Assembly: GCA_014859895.1 (NCBI GenBank)
Contig: JACZKS010000009.1
Location: forward strand, 38,280 to 102,279
Length of the DNA stretch: 64,000 nt
Source of the DNA: Rhodospirillales bacterium
GTDB lineage: Bacteria; Pseudomonadota; Alphaproteobacteria; Rhodospirillales; Shumkoniaceae
Direction of reading: 5' to 3'
Position numbers and translations under genes: made by a program. Position 1 is the stretch's first letter; the number at the start of each line of letters is the position of its first letter. Under the pieces are notes generated by a model, which saw nothing but the letters and a program-made list of their open reading frames with translations, ran no database searches and was not told the DNA's origin. Positions 8,495 to 17,422 of the stretch are shown here, one piece after another.

Positions 8495-9481
8495 CTACCA
8501 GCGGTGATGGACGTGGGCGCGGATGCGCGCGTCATAAAGCTTGTGCAGCCGCTTAAGCGTCTCCTCGGGCAATGCGGGCAGCGCCGAGGCGGCGGCATTG
8601 GCCTTGGCCTGCTCGGCGTTCTTGGCGCCAGGGATGACGGTGCCGACGGCTTCCTCCATGAGAATCCATTTCAGCGCGAACTGCGCCATCGACATGCCGT
8701 CGGGCACCAGGGCGCGGATGTCATCGACGGCGTCGAGGCCGGTTTCGAAGGGCACGCCGGAAAAGGTCTCGCCGACGTCGAAGGCCTCGCCATGCCGATT
8801 GTACTGCCGATGGTCGTCGGCGCCGAAGGCGGTGTCACGGCTCATGCGCCCGCTCAAAAGCCCGCTGGCCAGCGGCACCCGCACGATGACGCCGACATGG
8901 CGCTCGCGGGCCAAACGGAAGAACAGTTCGGCCGGGCGCTGGCGGAAGATGTTGAAGATGATCTGCACCGTCTCGACATCGGGATATTCGGTGGCCTTGA
9001 TGGCTTCCTCCACCTTCTCGACGCTGACCCCGTAATGGCGGATCTTGCCTGCCTTCTTGAGGTCGTCCAGCACGCCGAACACCTCGGGCCGGTAGTAGAC
9101 CTCGATCGGCGGGCAGTGGAGCTGCACGAGGTCCAGCGCCTCGGTTTCGAGGTTCCTCAGGCTGCGCTCGACATAGGCAGTCAGATTCTCGCGGTTATAC
9201 GCTTGGGCGACGTGCGGGTTGGCCCGCCGCCCGGCCTTGGTGGCGACGAAGACGCCCTGCCGCCCGCCGCGTTCCCTAAGCACGCGGGCAATCAGCCGTT
9301 CGCTGCGCCCGTCGCCGTAGACGTCGGCGGTATCGATGAAATCGACGCCGGCATCGAGCGCGGCGTTCAGCGCCGCCACGGCGTCGGCGTCTGCCACGTT
9401 GCCCCAATCGGCGCCGATCGCCCAGGCGCCGAAGCCGATCTCGGACACGTGGCCGATGCGGCCGAATTCGCGATGGTTCAT
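8495..9481 (-). CDS. Aldo/keto reductase
   Basis: 328 residues from the ATG at 9481, preceded by GGAGGGACGC. The tetrad residues appear in DTADVYGDGRSE (Asp and Tyr), FVATKAG (Lys) and LVQLHCPP (His), and the C-terminal PGAKNAEQAKAN segment is the NADPH-binding signature. Enzymes of this kind reduce sugar or ketone carbonyls; the sugar-kinase and sugar-dehydrogenase neighbours suggest a carbohydrate substrate. It is the third gene of the operon, 34 bp after the HAD gene. Confidence 0.9.
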   Translation of the reverse strand: MNHREFGRIGHVSEIGFGAWAIGADWGNVADADAVAALNAALDAGVDFIDTADVYGDGRSERLIARVLRERGGRQGVFVATKAGRRANPHVAQAYNRENLTAYVERSLRNLETEALDLVQLHCPPIEVYYRPEVFGVLDDLKKAGKIRHYGVSVEKVEEAIKATEYPDVETVQIIFNIFRQRPAELFFRLARERHVGVIVRVPLASGLLSGRMSRDTAFGADDHRQYNRHGEAFDVGETFSGVPFETGLDAVDDIRALVPDGMSMAQFALKWILMEEAVGTVIPGAKNAEQAKANAAASALPALPEETLKRLHKLYDARIRAHVHHRW

Positions 9482-9515
9482 GGTGCGTCCCTCCCTGTCT
9501 GCGGGTTGGATGGGA

Positions 9516-10160
9516 TCACGCCGACGCCGGCGCCAGCAGCCCCCATGCATCCAGGCGGCTTCGCAAATCCGCCGCCCCGCAAAAGTCGATGCCGTGGAAA
9601 CCCAGGCGGCGGGCCGCCGCGACGTTGACCGTCGAATCGTCGATGAAGACGCATTCGCCAGCACTCAATCCGTGGCATTCGAGAAAATGCAGGAAGATGG
9701 CGGGGTCCGGCTTGATCAACCGGACCTCGCCCGATACCACGATCCCGTCGAAATGGTCGAAGAAGGGAAAGCGCTGGCGGGCCTCAGCGAACTTCTCGAC
9801 CGAGAAGTTGGTGATGCCGTATAGGGGGACACCGGCCTCCTTCAGCCCTTCCAGGACCTCGACGGAATCCTCGAAAGCGTGAGGCACCATCTCGGCCCAG
9901 CGGTGGTGGTAGGCGGCGATCCGCTCGGCTTCCTCGGGGAAGCGGGCCGTCAACTCGGCCACCCCTTCGTCGAACGTGCGCCCTGCGTCCTGCATCAGGT
10001 TCCAGGAGGACGAGCAGACGAAGGTGAGGAAGCGTTCCATCGCCGCCTCGTCCGCCCCGAAGATCTTGCGATAGAGATAGCGAGGGTTCCACTCGATCAG
10101 AACACCGCCGAAATCGAAGACGACGGCGCGGGGCGCGCCCCCTGCATGGTCGGCCGTCAT
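9516..10160 (-). CDS. HAD-superfamily hydrolase, YihX-like
   Basis: 214 residues. Motif I is FDFGGVL with nucleophile Asp16; the usual second aspartate is replaced by glycine, as in the YihX / epoxide-hydrolase-N branch. Motif II is in YGITNFS, motif III contains KPDPAIF, and motif IV is FIDDSTVNV. YihX dephosphorylates alpha-D-glucose 1-phosphate, so a sugar phosphatase role is plausible here but not proven. The ATG at 10160 overlaps the TGA of the upstream dehydrogenase (ATGA), indicating translational coupling. Confidence 0.88.
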   Translation of the reverse strand: MTADHAGGAPRAVVFDFGGVLIEWNPRYLYRKIFGADEAAMERFLTFVCSSSWNLMQDAGRTFDEGVAELTARFPEEAERIAAYHHRWAEMVPHAFEDSVEVLEGLKEAGVPLYGITNFSVEKFAEARQRFPFFDHFDGIVVSGEVRLIKPDPAIFLHFLECHGLSAGECVFIDDSTVNVAAARRLGFHGIDFCGAADLRSRLDAWGLLAPASA

Positions 10161-11158
10161 ACCGCCTCCCACCGCGCCGACTTGCCCGAGCGGAACAGGG
10201 CGTCGATGACCCGCATGTTCTTGACCGAATCCTCGAGCGGGAATTCCGCCGGTGCGCCGGTGCGGATGCCTTCGGAAAAGGCGTCGCCCTGGAGCGTATA
10301 CTGATTGATCACGGGAAACTCCTCGGGGTTTGCCGAGGCATCGCCGAGCGCGCCCTCGGCATCGACGTAGATGCGGCAGGGTTCCGTCGGCGGCGCATTG
10401 AAGGGAATGCGCACCTCTATGCGCCCGGCGGTGCCCAGGATCTGCACCCGCTGGTAGGGGATCAACTGGGTCGAACAGGTGAACGTCGCCTGCCCCTCGG
10501 GAAAATCGAGGATGGCGCTGGTCAGCCGGTCGATCCTCGTCACCGGGTCGCGCTCGATCAGTGCCACCACGCGAGTCGGCTCGACGCCGAACAGGAAACG
10601 CGCCGTCACCACCGGATAGCAGCCGATATCGTAGATGCCGCCGCCGCCGATGTCGGCCTTGTTGCGGATGTTGGCGGGATCGGGGTTGTTGTAGCTGAAG
10701 AACGCCTGGATGGCCCGCAAGCGTCCGATGCGGCCCTCGCGCACCAGCTCGCGGGCGCGCCGCCATTGCGGATGGTGGCGCACCATGAAGGCTTCCTGGA
10801 TGCGCACGCCGGTACGGTCGCGCACGGCAATCAGGGACTTGGTCTCCTCGGCAGTGAGCGCGATCGGCTTCTCGCAAAGCACGTGCTTTCCGGCCTCCGC
10901 CGCCTCGATGCTGATCGGCACATGCAGGTGGTTGGGCAGCGGATTGTACACCGCCTCGATCTCGGGATCGGCCAGCATCTCCTCGTAAGTCCCGAAGGCT
11001 TTCGGGATTCCCAGCTTGGCGGCCACAGCCCTGGCCGAAGCGAGGTCGCGCGAAGCGATGGCCGCGACCCGTGTAAGCCGGCCCGCCTGCATGGCGGGAA
11101 TGACCTTTTCACGGCCGATCTTGGCGGTACTGACGATTCCCCAGGCAACCGGCTGCAT
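10157..11158 (-). CDS. Gfo/Idh/MocA-family NAD(P)-dependent sugar dehydrogenase
   Basis: 333 residues. The Rossmann start is WGIVSTAKIGREKVIPAM, the conserved EKPIAL motif carries the family lysine, and a long C-terminal GFO domain contains GGGGIYDIGCYPV. The STAKIG variant of the fingerprint resembles NADP-dependent D-xylose/dimeric dihydrodiol dehydrogenases, so oxidation of a pentose is a reasonable guess. It is the first gene of the operon continuing through the HAD gene, the aldo/keto reductase and xylB. The AT-rich gap upstream is shared with cysH. Confidence 0.88.
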   Translation of the reverse strand: MQPVAWGIVSTAKIGREKVIPAMQAGRLTRVAAIASRDLASARAVAAKLGIPKAFGTYEEMLADPEIEAVYNPLPNHLHVPISIEAAEAGKHVLCEKPIALTAEETKSLIAVRDRTGVRIQEAFMVRHHPQWRRARELVREGRIGRLRAIQAFFSYNNPDPANIRNKADIGGGGIYDIGCYPVVTARFLFGVEPTRVVALIERDPVTRIDRLTSAILDFPEGQATFTCSTQLIPYQRVQILGTAGRIEVRIPFNAPPTEPCRIYVDAEGALGDASANPEEFPVINQYTLQGDAFSEGIRTGAPAEFPLEDSVKNMRVIDALFRSGKSARWEAV

Positions 11159-11276
11159 ACCACTCTCCCTTGGCTGTCCCTTACGGCTCCTTCCCTTATG
11201 GTGGCCTGCCGCAACCGCCTGTCAACCTCAATCGAAGGACGCGGCCCCTGCCTCCGCGAACCAAAGGCCATCCCTC

Positions 11277-11385
11277 CTTATTTAACATATAAATTTTGTA
11301 TATTAATTTTATAATACATATTTCTTGACTATTTTTTATCAATAATACACATGTCTCTGACCAACGACAGTCAGGACGTCATGCG
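11277..11385. promoter_or_regulatory. AT-rich divergent promoter region upstream of cysH
   Basis: A very AT-rich block (11280-11350) in an otherwise GC-rich window separates the Gfo/Idh operon from cysH. It includes TATAAT at 11310-11315 and TTGACT at 11325-11330, but neither has a well-spaced partner box on the + strand. I treat it as promoter/regulator-binding DNA without naming boxes. Confidence 0.4.
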
Positions 11386-12138
11386 ATGACCGAGCCGAGA
11401 CAAGACGCCCCCACTTTCGCCGCCGGCGCCCCACAGCGAGCGGCAGCCCTTGCCGCGCAATACGGCCATCTCCAGGGCATCGAACTGCTGCATGCGATGA
11501 CCCTGGAATTTCCGGGGCGCATCGCGCTCGCCTCATCGTTCGGCACGGAATCGGCCGTGCTCCTGCATATGGCCTCGACGATCGACCCCGGCCTGCCGGT
11601 CATCTTCCTCAATACCGGCAAGCTGTTCGACGAGACGTTGCGCTACCGCGACGATCTGGTGGCGCGCCTGGGCCTGACCGGCGTCATCGAGGCAAAGCCT
11701 TCAAACGAGTGGCTTTCCGAGGTCGACCCCAGCGGCCGGTTGTGGCGCTTCGACCCCGACCTGTGCTGCCGCATCCGCAAGGTCGCACCGATGGAAACCG
11801 CGCTCAAGAATTTCGACGCCTGGATCACCGGCCGCAAGCGCATGCACGGCGGCCAGCGCACCGGGATCGATCCCATCGAGATCGCCGACGGACGGATCAA
11901 GATCAATCCGTTGGCCGACTGGAGCCGCGGCCGGATCGAGGCCTATCTCGATCGCGAAAAGCTGCCCCGTCATCCGCTGGAGGCGGAGGGGTTTCCATCG
12001 ATCGGATGCGTGCCCTGCACGGCCCGCCCGCAGCCGGGAAGCGATGTCCGCTCGGGACGGTGGGCCGGTCAAGCCAAGACGGAATGCGGCATCCACCTTC
12101 CCTATCTCGCCGCCGCCCACGGAGAAAGCCGCCGATGA
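11386..12138 (+). CDS. cysH: Assimilatory APS reductase (Fe-S type CysH)
   Basis: 250 residues. It reduces adenylyl sulfate to sulfite and AMP using thioredoxin. The 4Fe-4S cysteines typical of the APS-specific form are present: Cys127-Cys128 in DLCCRIRK and Cys208/Cys211 in GCVPC. The catalytic Cys234 lies in KTECGIH. The nucleotide-binding SSFGTES is at 50-56. The PAPS-specific enzyme lacks the cluster cysteines, so APS is the predicted substrate. Its stop overlaps the cysD start (ATGA). Confidence 0.94.
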   Translation: MTEPRQDAPTFAAGAPQRAAALAAQYGHLQGIELLHAMTLEFPGRIALASSFGTESAVLLHMASTIDPGLPVIFLNTGKLFDETLRYRDDLVARLGLTGVIEAKPSNEWLSEVDPSGRLWRFDPDLCCRIRKVAPMETALKNFDAWITGRKRMHGGQRTGIDPIEIADGRIKINPLADWSRGRIEAYLDREKLPRHPLEAEGFPSIGCVPCTARPQPGSDVRSGRWAGQAKTECGIHLPYLAAAHGESRR

Positions 12139-12929
12139 GAGATCTCGACCACCTTGAGGCGCAAAGCGTCTACATCCTGCGCGAGGCCTTCCGCACCGTG
12201 CCCCGCCTGGGTCTGCTGTGGTCCATCGGCAAGGATTCCAACGTCATGATCTGGCTTGCCAAGAAGGCCTTCCTCGGGCGCATCCCCTTCCCCGTCGTCC
12301 ATCTGGACACCGGCAAGGAATTCCCCGAAACCTATGCCTTCCGCGACCGCTACACGGTCGAATGGGACCTCGATCTGATCGCCGACGCCTGCCCGCCGAT
12401 CGAAGCGGTAGACCCGACCCTGCCGCCGGCCAGCCGCCTGGCCGCCCGCAAAACGCTGGGTGTGCGTCAAGCCATCGACCGTTACGCCTTCCAGGGCGTC
12501 GTCGCCGGCATCCGCCGCGACGAGCAATCGACCCGCGCCAAGGAACGGGTGTTCAGTCCGCGCGGCGAGGCCGGGCGCTGGGATTTCAAGGACCAGCCGG
12601 CCGAGTTCTGGGATCACTTCAACATCGCGGTGCCGCCCGGCACCCATCTGCGCATCCACCCCCTGCTGCATTGGACCGAGGTCGACATCTGGCGCTACAC
12701 CCAGCGCGAGGAGATCCCCGTCGTTCCGCTGTACTTCGCCCGCGACGGCAAGCGCTACCGCTCGCTGGGCGAGGAAGGCATCACGTCCCCCATCGACAGC
12801 GAGGCGACGACCATCGAGGACATCATCGCCGAGTTGGAGGCGACCCGTACCGCCGAACGCGCGGGCCGTGCCATGGATCATGAATCGGAGGACGCCTTCG
12901 AGCGCCTCAGGACGGAAGGATACCTGTAG
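12135..12929 (+). CDS. cysD: Sulfate adenylyltransferase subunit 2
   Basis: 264 residues from the ATG overlapping the cysH stop. It is the catalytic subunit of ATP sulfurylase, forming APS from sulfate and ATP with CysN. The PP-loop SIGKDSN lies near residues 32-38, followed by [14 protein letters not shown] and the [17 protein letters not shown] segment characteristic of CysD. It is sandwiched between cysH and cysNC in one operon with almost no spacing. Confidence 0.95.
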   Translation: MRDLDHLEAQSVYILREAFRTVPRLGLLWSIGKDSNVMIWLAKKAFLGRIPFPVVHLDTGKEFPETYAFRDRYTVEWDLDLIADACPPIEAVDPTLPPASRLAARKTLGVRQAIDRYAFQGVVAGIRRDEQSTRAKERVFSPRGEAGRWDFKDQPAEFWDHFNIAVPPGTHLRIHPLLHWTEVDIWRYTQREEIPVVPLYFARDGKRYRSLGEEGITSPIDSEATTIEDIIAELEATRTAERAGRAMDHESEDAFERLRTEGYL

Positions 12930-12930
12930 G

Positions 12931-14811
12931 ATGAATCCGCGAGACCCGGCCCGCCAGCCGCCGCTCCCCATCGTCATCGTCGGCCATGTCGATCACGGAA
13001 AGTCGACCCTGGTCGGCCGCCTGCTGCACGAAACCGGCTCGCTGCCCGACGGCCGCGTCGAACAGATCCGGGCCGATTCCCGCAAGCGCGGCATGCCGTT
13101 CGAGTGGTCGTTCGTCATGGATGCCCTGCAGGTGGAGCGCGACCAGGGAATCACCGTGGACACCACGCAGATCTGGTTTTCGACGGCCAAGCGGCGCTAC
13201 GTCATCATCGATGCCCCCGGCCATAAGGAGTTTCTCAAGAACATGGTGACCGGCGCCGCCGCCGCCGAGGCCGCGGTGCTGGTGATCGACGCCCAGCAGG
13301 GAATCTCGGAACAGACGCGGCGCCACGCCTTCCTTCTGCACCTTCTGGGCATTTCGCGGGTGGCCATCGCCGTCAACAAGCTGGACCTGGTGGATTATGG
13401 CGAGGAGCGCTTCGCGGCCGTCGAGGCCGGCATCCGCCATTATCTTGACGGCCTCGGCATCGCGCCCACCGCCGTCATCCCCGTCTCCGCCCGCCATGGC
13501 GAAAACATCGCCACGGCCGGGGGACGCACGCCATGGTACGCGGGCCCCACGGTCATCGAGGCTCTTGATGCCTTCCCCGACCGCGCGGCGCCGGCCGATC
13601 AACCCCTGCGCTTTCCCGTTCAGGATTTGTACAAGTTCGACGAACGGCGCCTGATCGTCGGGCGCATCGCCGGCGGCCGTCTGAAGGTGGGAGATACGCT
13701 CCGCTTCCTGCCCGGCGGCGGCGAGGCGCGCATCGCCTCGATAGAATCGTGGAATCGCGACACTCCGCAAATTTCGGCGGCGGCCGGCCAGTCGGTGGCG
13801 CTTACGCTCGACGACGAAATCTTCGTCGAGCGCGGCCACGTGGCGGTCCATCCCGACCGTCCCGCCACCGCGACGCACGCCGTCACCGCCCGCCTATTCT
13901 GGCTGGCCGCCGATACCCTGACAGCGGGTAGCCGGCTCAGCCTAAGAATCGGCACCGCCGACTACGAGGTGGCGGTCGAGGCCATCCATCGGGTCATCGA
14001 TTCCCAAGACCTCGGCCAGGCCGAGGCAGATCGCATCGAGCGCAACGGCGTTGCCGACGTCGTGCTGCGCAGCCGCGCCAAGATGGTCGTCGACGCCTTT
14101 GCGGAAAGTCCGGCTTCCGGGCGCGGCGTCCTGGTTCGTGGCCATCGGATCGTCGGCGGCTGCATCATCCAGGGTCCGGCCGAGGTGACGACGAAGGAAA
14201 ACCGCAACCTGACCGCCGTCGCCCACGCGGTCGGCGGCGAGGAGCGAACCCGCGCCTATGGGCACGCCGCGGGGGTTCTATGGCTGACCGGGCTTTCGGG
14301 AAGCGGCAAGTCGACCCTGGCCATGGCGCTGGAACGCCAGCTTTTCGATCGCGGCTATGGGGTCTACGTGCTGGACGGCGACAACATGCGGGGCGGGCTC
14401 TGCCGCGACCTCGGGTTTTCGGACGGCGACCGCGCCGAGAATATCCGCCGCGTCGCCGAGACGGCGCGGCTTTTCGTCGACGCCGGCTTCGTGGTGATTT
14501 CGGCCTTCATCTCGCCGTCTCGCGAGGACCGAAACCGGGCCCGCGAAATCATCGGTCCGGGCTTCAACGAGGTGTACGTCAAGGCCGGCCTCGATGTGTG
14601 CGAGGGGCGCGATCCCAAGGGGCTTTACGCCAAGGCACGGGCCGGCGAAATCGCCTCTTTCACCGGAATATCGGCTCCGTATGAGGAGCCCCTGGTCCCC
14701 GACCTGACAGTCGATACCGCCGACCTGTCCATCCACCAGAGCCTGGCCCGCCTGACCCACTACGTCGAGAACCGCTTCGGACGGGAGACGGCGCTCGGCG
14801 CCACCGGCTGA
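12931..14811 (+). CDS. cysNC: Bifunctional sulfate adenylyltransferase subunit 1 / APS kinase
   Basis: 626 residues from the ATG one base after the cysD stop. The N-terminal EF-Tu-like GTPase has G1 GHVDHGKST at 18-26, DAPGHKEF and NKLD. A CysN beta-barrel follows. The C-terminal APS kinase has its P-loop GLSGSGKST at 454-462 and the substrate loop [16 protein letters not shown]. The fusion couples GTP-driven APS synthesis to PAPS formation. As CysH here looks APS-specific, PAPS may serve sulfotransferases elsewhere. It is convergent with the GntR gene, 17 bp away. Confidence 0.95.
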   Translation: MNPRDPARQPPLPIVIVGHVDHGKSTLVGRLLHETGSLPDGRVEQIRADSRKRGMPFEWSFVMDALQVERDQGITVDTTQIWFSTAKRRYVIIDAPGHKEFLKNMVTGAAAAEAAVLVIDAQQGISEQTRRHAFLLHLLGISRVAIAVNKLDLVDYGEERFAAVEAGIRHYLDGLGIAPTAVIPVSARHGENIATAGGRTPWYAGPTVIEALDAFPDRAAPADQPLRFPVQDLYKFDERRLIVGRIAGGRLKVGDTLRFLPGGGEARIASIESWNRDTPQISAAAGQSVALTLDDEIFVERGHVAVHPDRPATATHAVTARLFWLAADTLTAGSRLSLRIGTADYEVAVEAIHRVIDSQDLGQAEADRIERNGVADVVLRSRAKMVVDAFAESPASGRGVLVRGHRIVGGCIIQGPAEVTTKENRNLTAVAHAVGGEERTRAYGHAAGVLWLTGLSGSGKSTLAMALERQLFDRGYGVYVLDGDNMRGGLCRDLGFSDGDRAENIRRVAETARLFVDAGFVVISAFISPSREDRNRAREIIGPGFNEVYVKAGLDVCEGRDPKGLYAKARAGEIASFTGISAPYEEPLVPDLTVDTADLSIHQSLARLTHYVENRFGRETALGATG

Positions 14812-14828
14812 GGGCGGCTGGCGCCGCT

Positions 14829-15548
14829 TCAATCCTCGTGGAACTGGGCGCGTCCCATCTCGATGTGATGGCGCATCGCCTCGACCGCCATCGCCGGTGA
14901 GCGCTTTTCGATCGCTTCGAGGATGCGCAGATGTTCCTTGGCCGCCTCCTGGGGCCGGCCGTGCTTGTAAGTGCCGTGCTGCTGTGAGACCCGCTGCACG
15001 TCCGCCTGGATCAGGCCGATGAGAGACCGCAGCAGCACATTGTTGGTGGCCTCCGCCACGCGAATGTGGAACAGGCTGTCCTCCCCCAGCGTATCGCCGC
15101 CCTTCTGCACCTGCTCGGCCAAGTCCTCGCAGGCCTTGCGGATGTCGGCGATCTGTTCCGGCGTCGCCCTTGTCGCCGCCAATTCCGCGGAGAAGATCTC
15201 CAGCACGCCGCGAACCTCCGTCAGCATCTGCGGCGTCAGGTCTTCCATCACCAGTACGCCCCGGACCAGCCGCTCAAGCGTCTGGACGCTGATCTTCTCG
15301 ACGACCGTTCCGCTTTGCGGAAAGGTCCGGACGATGCCGTAAAGCTCCAGTTTGTGAAGCGCCTCGCGCACATGGGCGCGGCCCACCTCGAACCGCTCCA
15401 TGAGAGCCCGCTCCGACGGAAGCCGTTGGCCGGGCTTCAGCACGCCGTTCGTCACCAGCTGGCTGACCTGTTCGATAATGACGTCGGCTGGGCGCTTCAC
15501 ACGGATGCGCTTCAGATACCCGCACACGTCCGTGTCATCGTCAAGCAT
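14829..15548 (-). CDS. GntR-family regulator, FadR/FCD subfamily
   Basis: 239 residues. The winged helix-turn-helix covers roughly residues 20-85 (LKPGQRLPSERALMERFEVGRAHVREALHKLELYGIV), and an FCD ligand domain fills the C-terminal half. It diverges from a complete TRAP transporter across 230 bp with TTGGT/ACCAA elements, so it probably represses uptake until a sugar acid or similar metabolite binds. The ligand is unknown; FCD members usually bind carboxylates, often through a metal. Confidence 0.92.
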   Translation of the reverse strand: MLDDDTDVCGYLKRIRVKRPADVIIEQVSQLVTNGVLKPGQRLPSERALMERFEVGRAHVREALHKLELYGIVRTFPQSGTVVEKISVQTLERLVRGVLVMEDLTPQMLTEVRGVLEIFSAELAATRATPEQIADIRKACEDLAEQVQKGGDTLGEDSLFHIRVAEATNNVLLRSLIGLIQADVQRVSQQHGTYKHGRPQEAAKEHLRILEAIEKRSPAMAVEAMRHHIEMGRAQFHED

Positions 15549-15566
15549 GGAGCGCCTCCGCGATAT

Positions 15567-15680
15567 TTGGTATTTTCACAACCAATTTATCGACGCTCCT
15601 CACTCATGTCAAGGATGACATGGTTGACTTGCAAGAGATACACCGGTTATGCTCGTCAATAAAACCAAAAAACCAATTTA
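15567..15680. promoter_or_regulatory. Candidate GntR operator elements upstream of the TRAP operon
   Basis: TTGGT (15567-15571) and ACCAA (15581-15585) form an inverted repeat close to the regulator gene. The 10-mer AACCAATTTA occurs at 15580-15589 and again at 15671-15680. FadR-type proteins recognise TGGT/ACCA-like half sites. Assignment to the adjacent GntR gene is inferred from position and motif. Confidence 0.5.
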
Positions 15681-15778
15681 CCAGAACCTGATCGACATCA
15701 TCCCTTGCGCGCTCAACGAGCGGCCATCGCTTGAGCGACGAGATCGAGCAGTAGACGGAAACCCATAGGGAGGAAAGC

Positions 15779-16783
15779 ATGCACAGAATCATCGCCATCA
15801 TCGCCGCGACGGCATTGGCAACCACCACCGCCGCCGCCGCGACCACCACATTCAAGTTCGAAAGCTCGGACGCCGCCGGCAGCCAAGTCTACGAAATTCA
15901 GAAGGAATGGACCGACCGGATCGAGGCGGCCTCGAACGGGCGCTTCAAGATCGACCTCCTGCCATTGGACGCGGTGGTCAAGTCGTCGGACATTCTGACC
16001 GGCGTGCGCAACAACGTCATCAACGGCGCCATGGCCACCAGTGCCCATTACGCGGGCGAAGACCCGGGCTTCGGCCTCATCGGCGATCCGATCAGCGCGT
16101 GGAGCTCGGACGAGGACATCCTGAAGTTCTACTACCTCGGCGGCGGCATGCAGGTCGTCGACGAAATCATGAGCGGCTGGGGCGTCAAGCTCATCGGCAT
16201 CTCGCTCACGGGGTCGGAATCATTCGTCTCGAAGAAGCCCATCCGGACGATCGAGGAATTCAAGGGTGTGAAGCTGCGCGCGCCGACCGGGCCTGTGCAC
16301 AAGCTGTTTTCCGCTTTCGGGGCGGCGCCGGTCAGCCTGCCGAGTTCCGAGGTCTACACCTCGCTCGACAAGGGCGTGATCGATGCGGCGGACTATTCGA
16401 CGTTCGCCAGCAACCAGAAGCAGGGCGTGAACGATATCGCCAAGTTTCCGATCTATCCCGGCTTCCATTCCTCGCCCACGGTTCACATCATCATGAACCT
16501 GAAGGAGTGGGAGAAGATCGGAAAGAACGACCAAGTCTTCCTGCAGTCCTACTTCAAGGGCCTGGCCATGGATTCACTGATCCGCCCCCATTACGAGGAT
16601 CGTCTCGCGGTCGCCCAGGCCCTCAAGAAGGGCGTGCAGCCGGTCGCCTGGAGCGACGAGGAGCGGGCGAAAGTGCGCCAGCACGCCCAGAAGATCTGGG
16701 AAGAGATCGCGGCCAAGTCGGAAATCGGCAAGAAATTCCTTGATACCCTGATGACCTTCCTCAAGGCCCAGGGGCAGATGTAA
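15779..16783 (+). CDS. dctP: TRAP transporter periplasmic binding protein
   Basis: 334 residues with a Sec signal peptide (about residues 1-21, ending in AAAA). The DctP-type fold is recognisable from the KIDLLPLDAVVKSSDILTGV region, the carboxylate-binding stretch GVKLRAPTGP, and DAADYSTFASN. It captures a carboxylated substrate for the two membrane subunits encoded downstream. A hairpin with a T-run follows the stop, which would let the binding protein be made in excess. Substrate unknown; the GntR regulator and the downstream idonate-type dehydrogenase suggest a sugar acid. Confidence 0.93.
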   Translation: MHRIIAIIAATALATTTAAAATTTFKFESSDAAGSQVYEIQKEWTDRIEAASNGRFKIDLLPLDAVVKSSDILTGVRNNVINGAMATSAHYAGEDPGFGLIGDPISAWSSDEDILKFYYLGGGMQVVDEIMSGWGVKLIGISLTGSESFVSKKPIRTIEEFKGVKLRAPTGPVHKLFSAFGAAPVSLPSSEVYTSLDKGVIDAADYSTFASNQKQGVNDIAKFPIYPGFHSSPTVHIIMNLKEWEKIGKNDQVFLQSYFKGLAMDSLIRPHYEDRLAVAQALKKGVQPVAWSDEERAKVRQHAQKIWEEIAAKSEIGKKFLDTLMTFLKAQGQM

Positions 16784-16793
16784 CCTGGAAACC

Positions 16794-16832
16794 GCCGCGG
16801 GACGCGCCTCCGGTCCGGCCCGCGGCCTTTTT
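16794..16832 (+). terminator. Hairpin/attenuator between dctP and dctQ
   Basis: GCCGCGGG (16794-16801) pairs with CCCGCGGC (16819-16826), followed by CTTTTT. Position directly after dctP but inside the operon suggests partial termination that lowers expression of the membrane subunits. Confidence 0.65.
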
Positions 16833-16862
16833 CCGAACCGCCCCCGCCATCGGAGAGGAACC

Positions 16863-17417
16863 GTGCTCGATTTCATTGAAAAGGTCGACCGGGCCGTCAT
16901 GCGGATCGGCAACTCGGCCAGCGTGCTCTATTTCGGGGTCGTGTGTATCGCCTTCTACGAGGTCATGGCGCGCTACCTGTTCAATTCTCCGACCAGCTGG
17001 GTACACGAAACCACAACCTTCGTCATCGGGCTCTGCCTCGTCTACGGGGGCGTCCATTGCTATGCGGCCGACAGGCACATCTGCATGCGGTTCATCCGCG
17101 ACACCTTCGGCCCCCGGGGTCGGTGGATCGTCGACTTCATCACCAACAATTGCGTCCTGATCTTTTTCGCCATGCTGCTTCACGGCGCCTTCTTCTCGGC
17201 GTGGGACGCCTTCATCCGGCCGAACGGAACTTTCCGCATGCAAACTTCGGGAACCGGCCTCGACACGCCGTTCCCGGCGATCAGCAAGGCCTTCCTGCTG
17301 GTTTGCTGCGTGATCCTCGTGGGGCTCGCGATCCTGCATTACGTGCGCCACCTGGCCATCGCGAAGGCGGTCTTCGACGGCACCTACGTCGAACCGCCCC
17401 ACGTCGGGAAGGAGTGA
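16863..17417 (+). CDS. dctQ: TRAP transporter small permease
   Basis: 184 residues starting at GTG 16863, chosen because GGAGAGGAA precedes it. Four hydrophobic segments fit the DctQ topology (about residues 18-40, 52-72, 95-120 and 137-160). DctQ links the binding protein to the large permease in the inner membrane. The dctM start lies 5 bp after the stop. Confidence 0.92.
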   Translation: MLDFIEKVDRAVMRIGNSASVLYFGVVCIAFYEVMARYLFNSPTSWVHETTTFVIGLCLVYGGVHCYAADRHICMRFIRDTFGPRGRWIVDFITNNCVLIFFAMLLHGAFFSAWDAFIRPNGTFRMQTSGTGLDTPFPAISKAFLLVCCVILVGLAILHYVRHLAIAKAVFDGTYVEPPHVGKE

Positions 17418-17422
17418 CGCCC

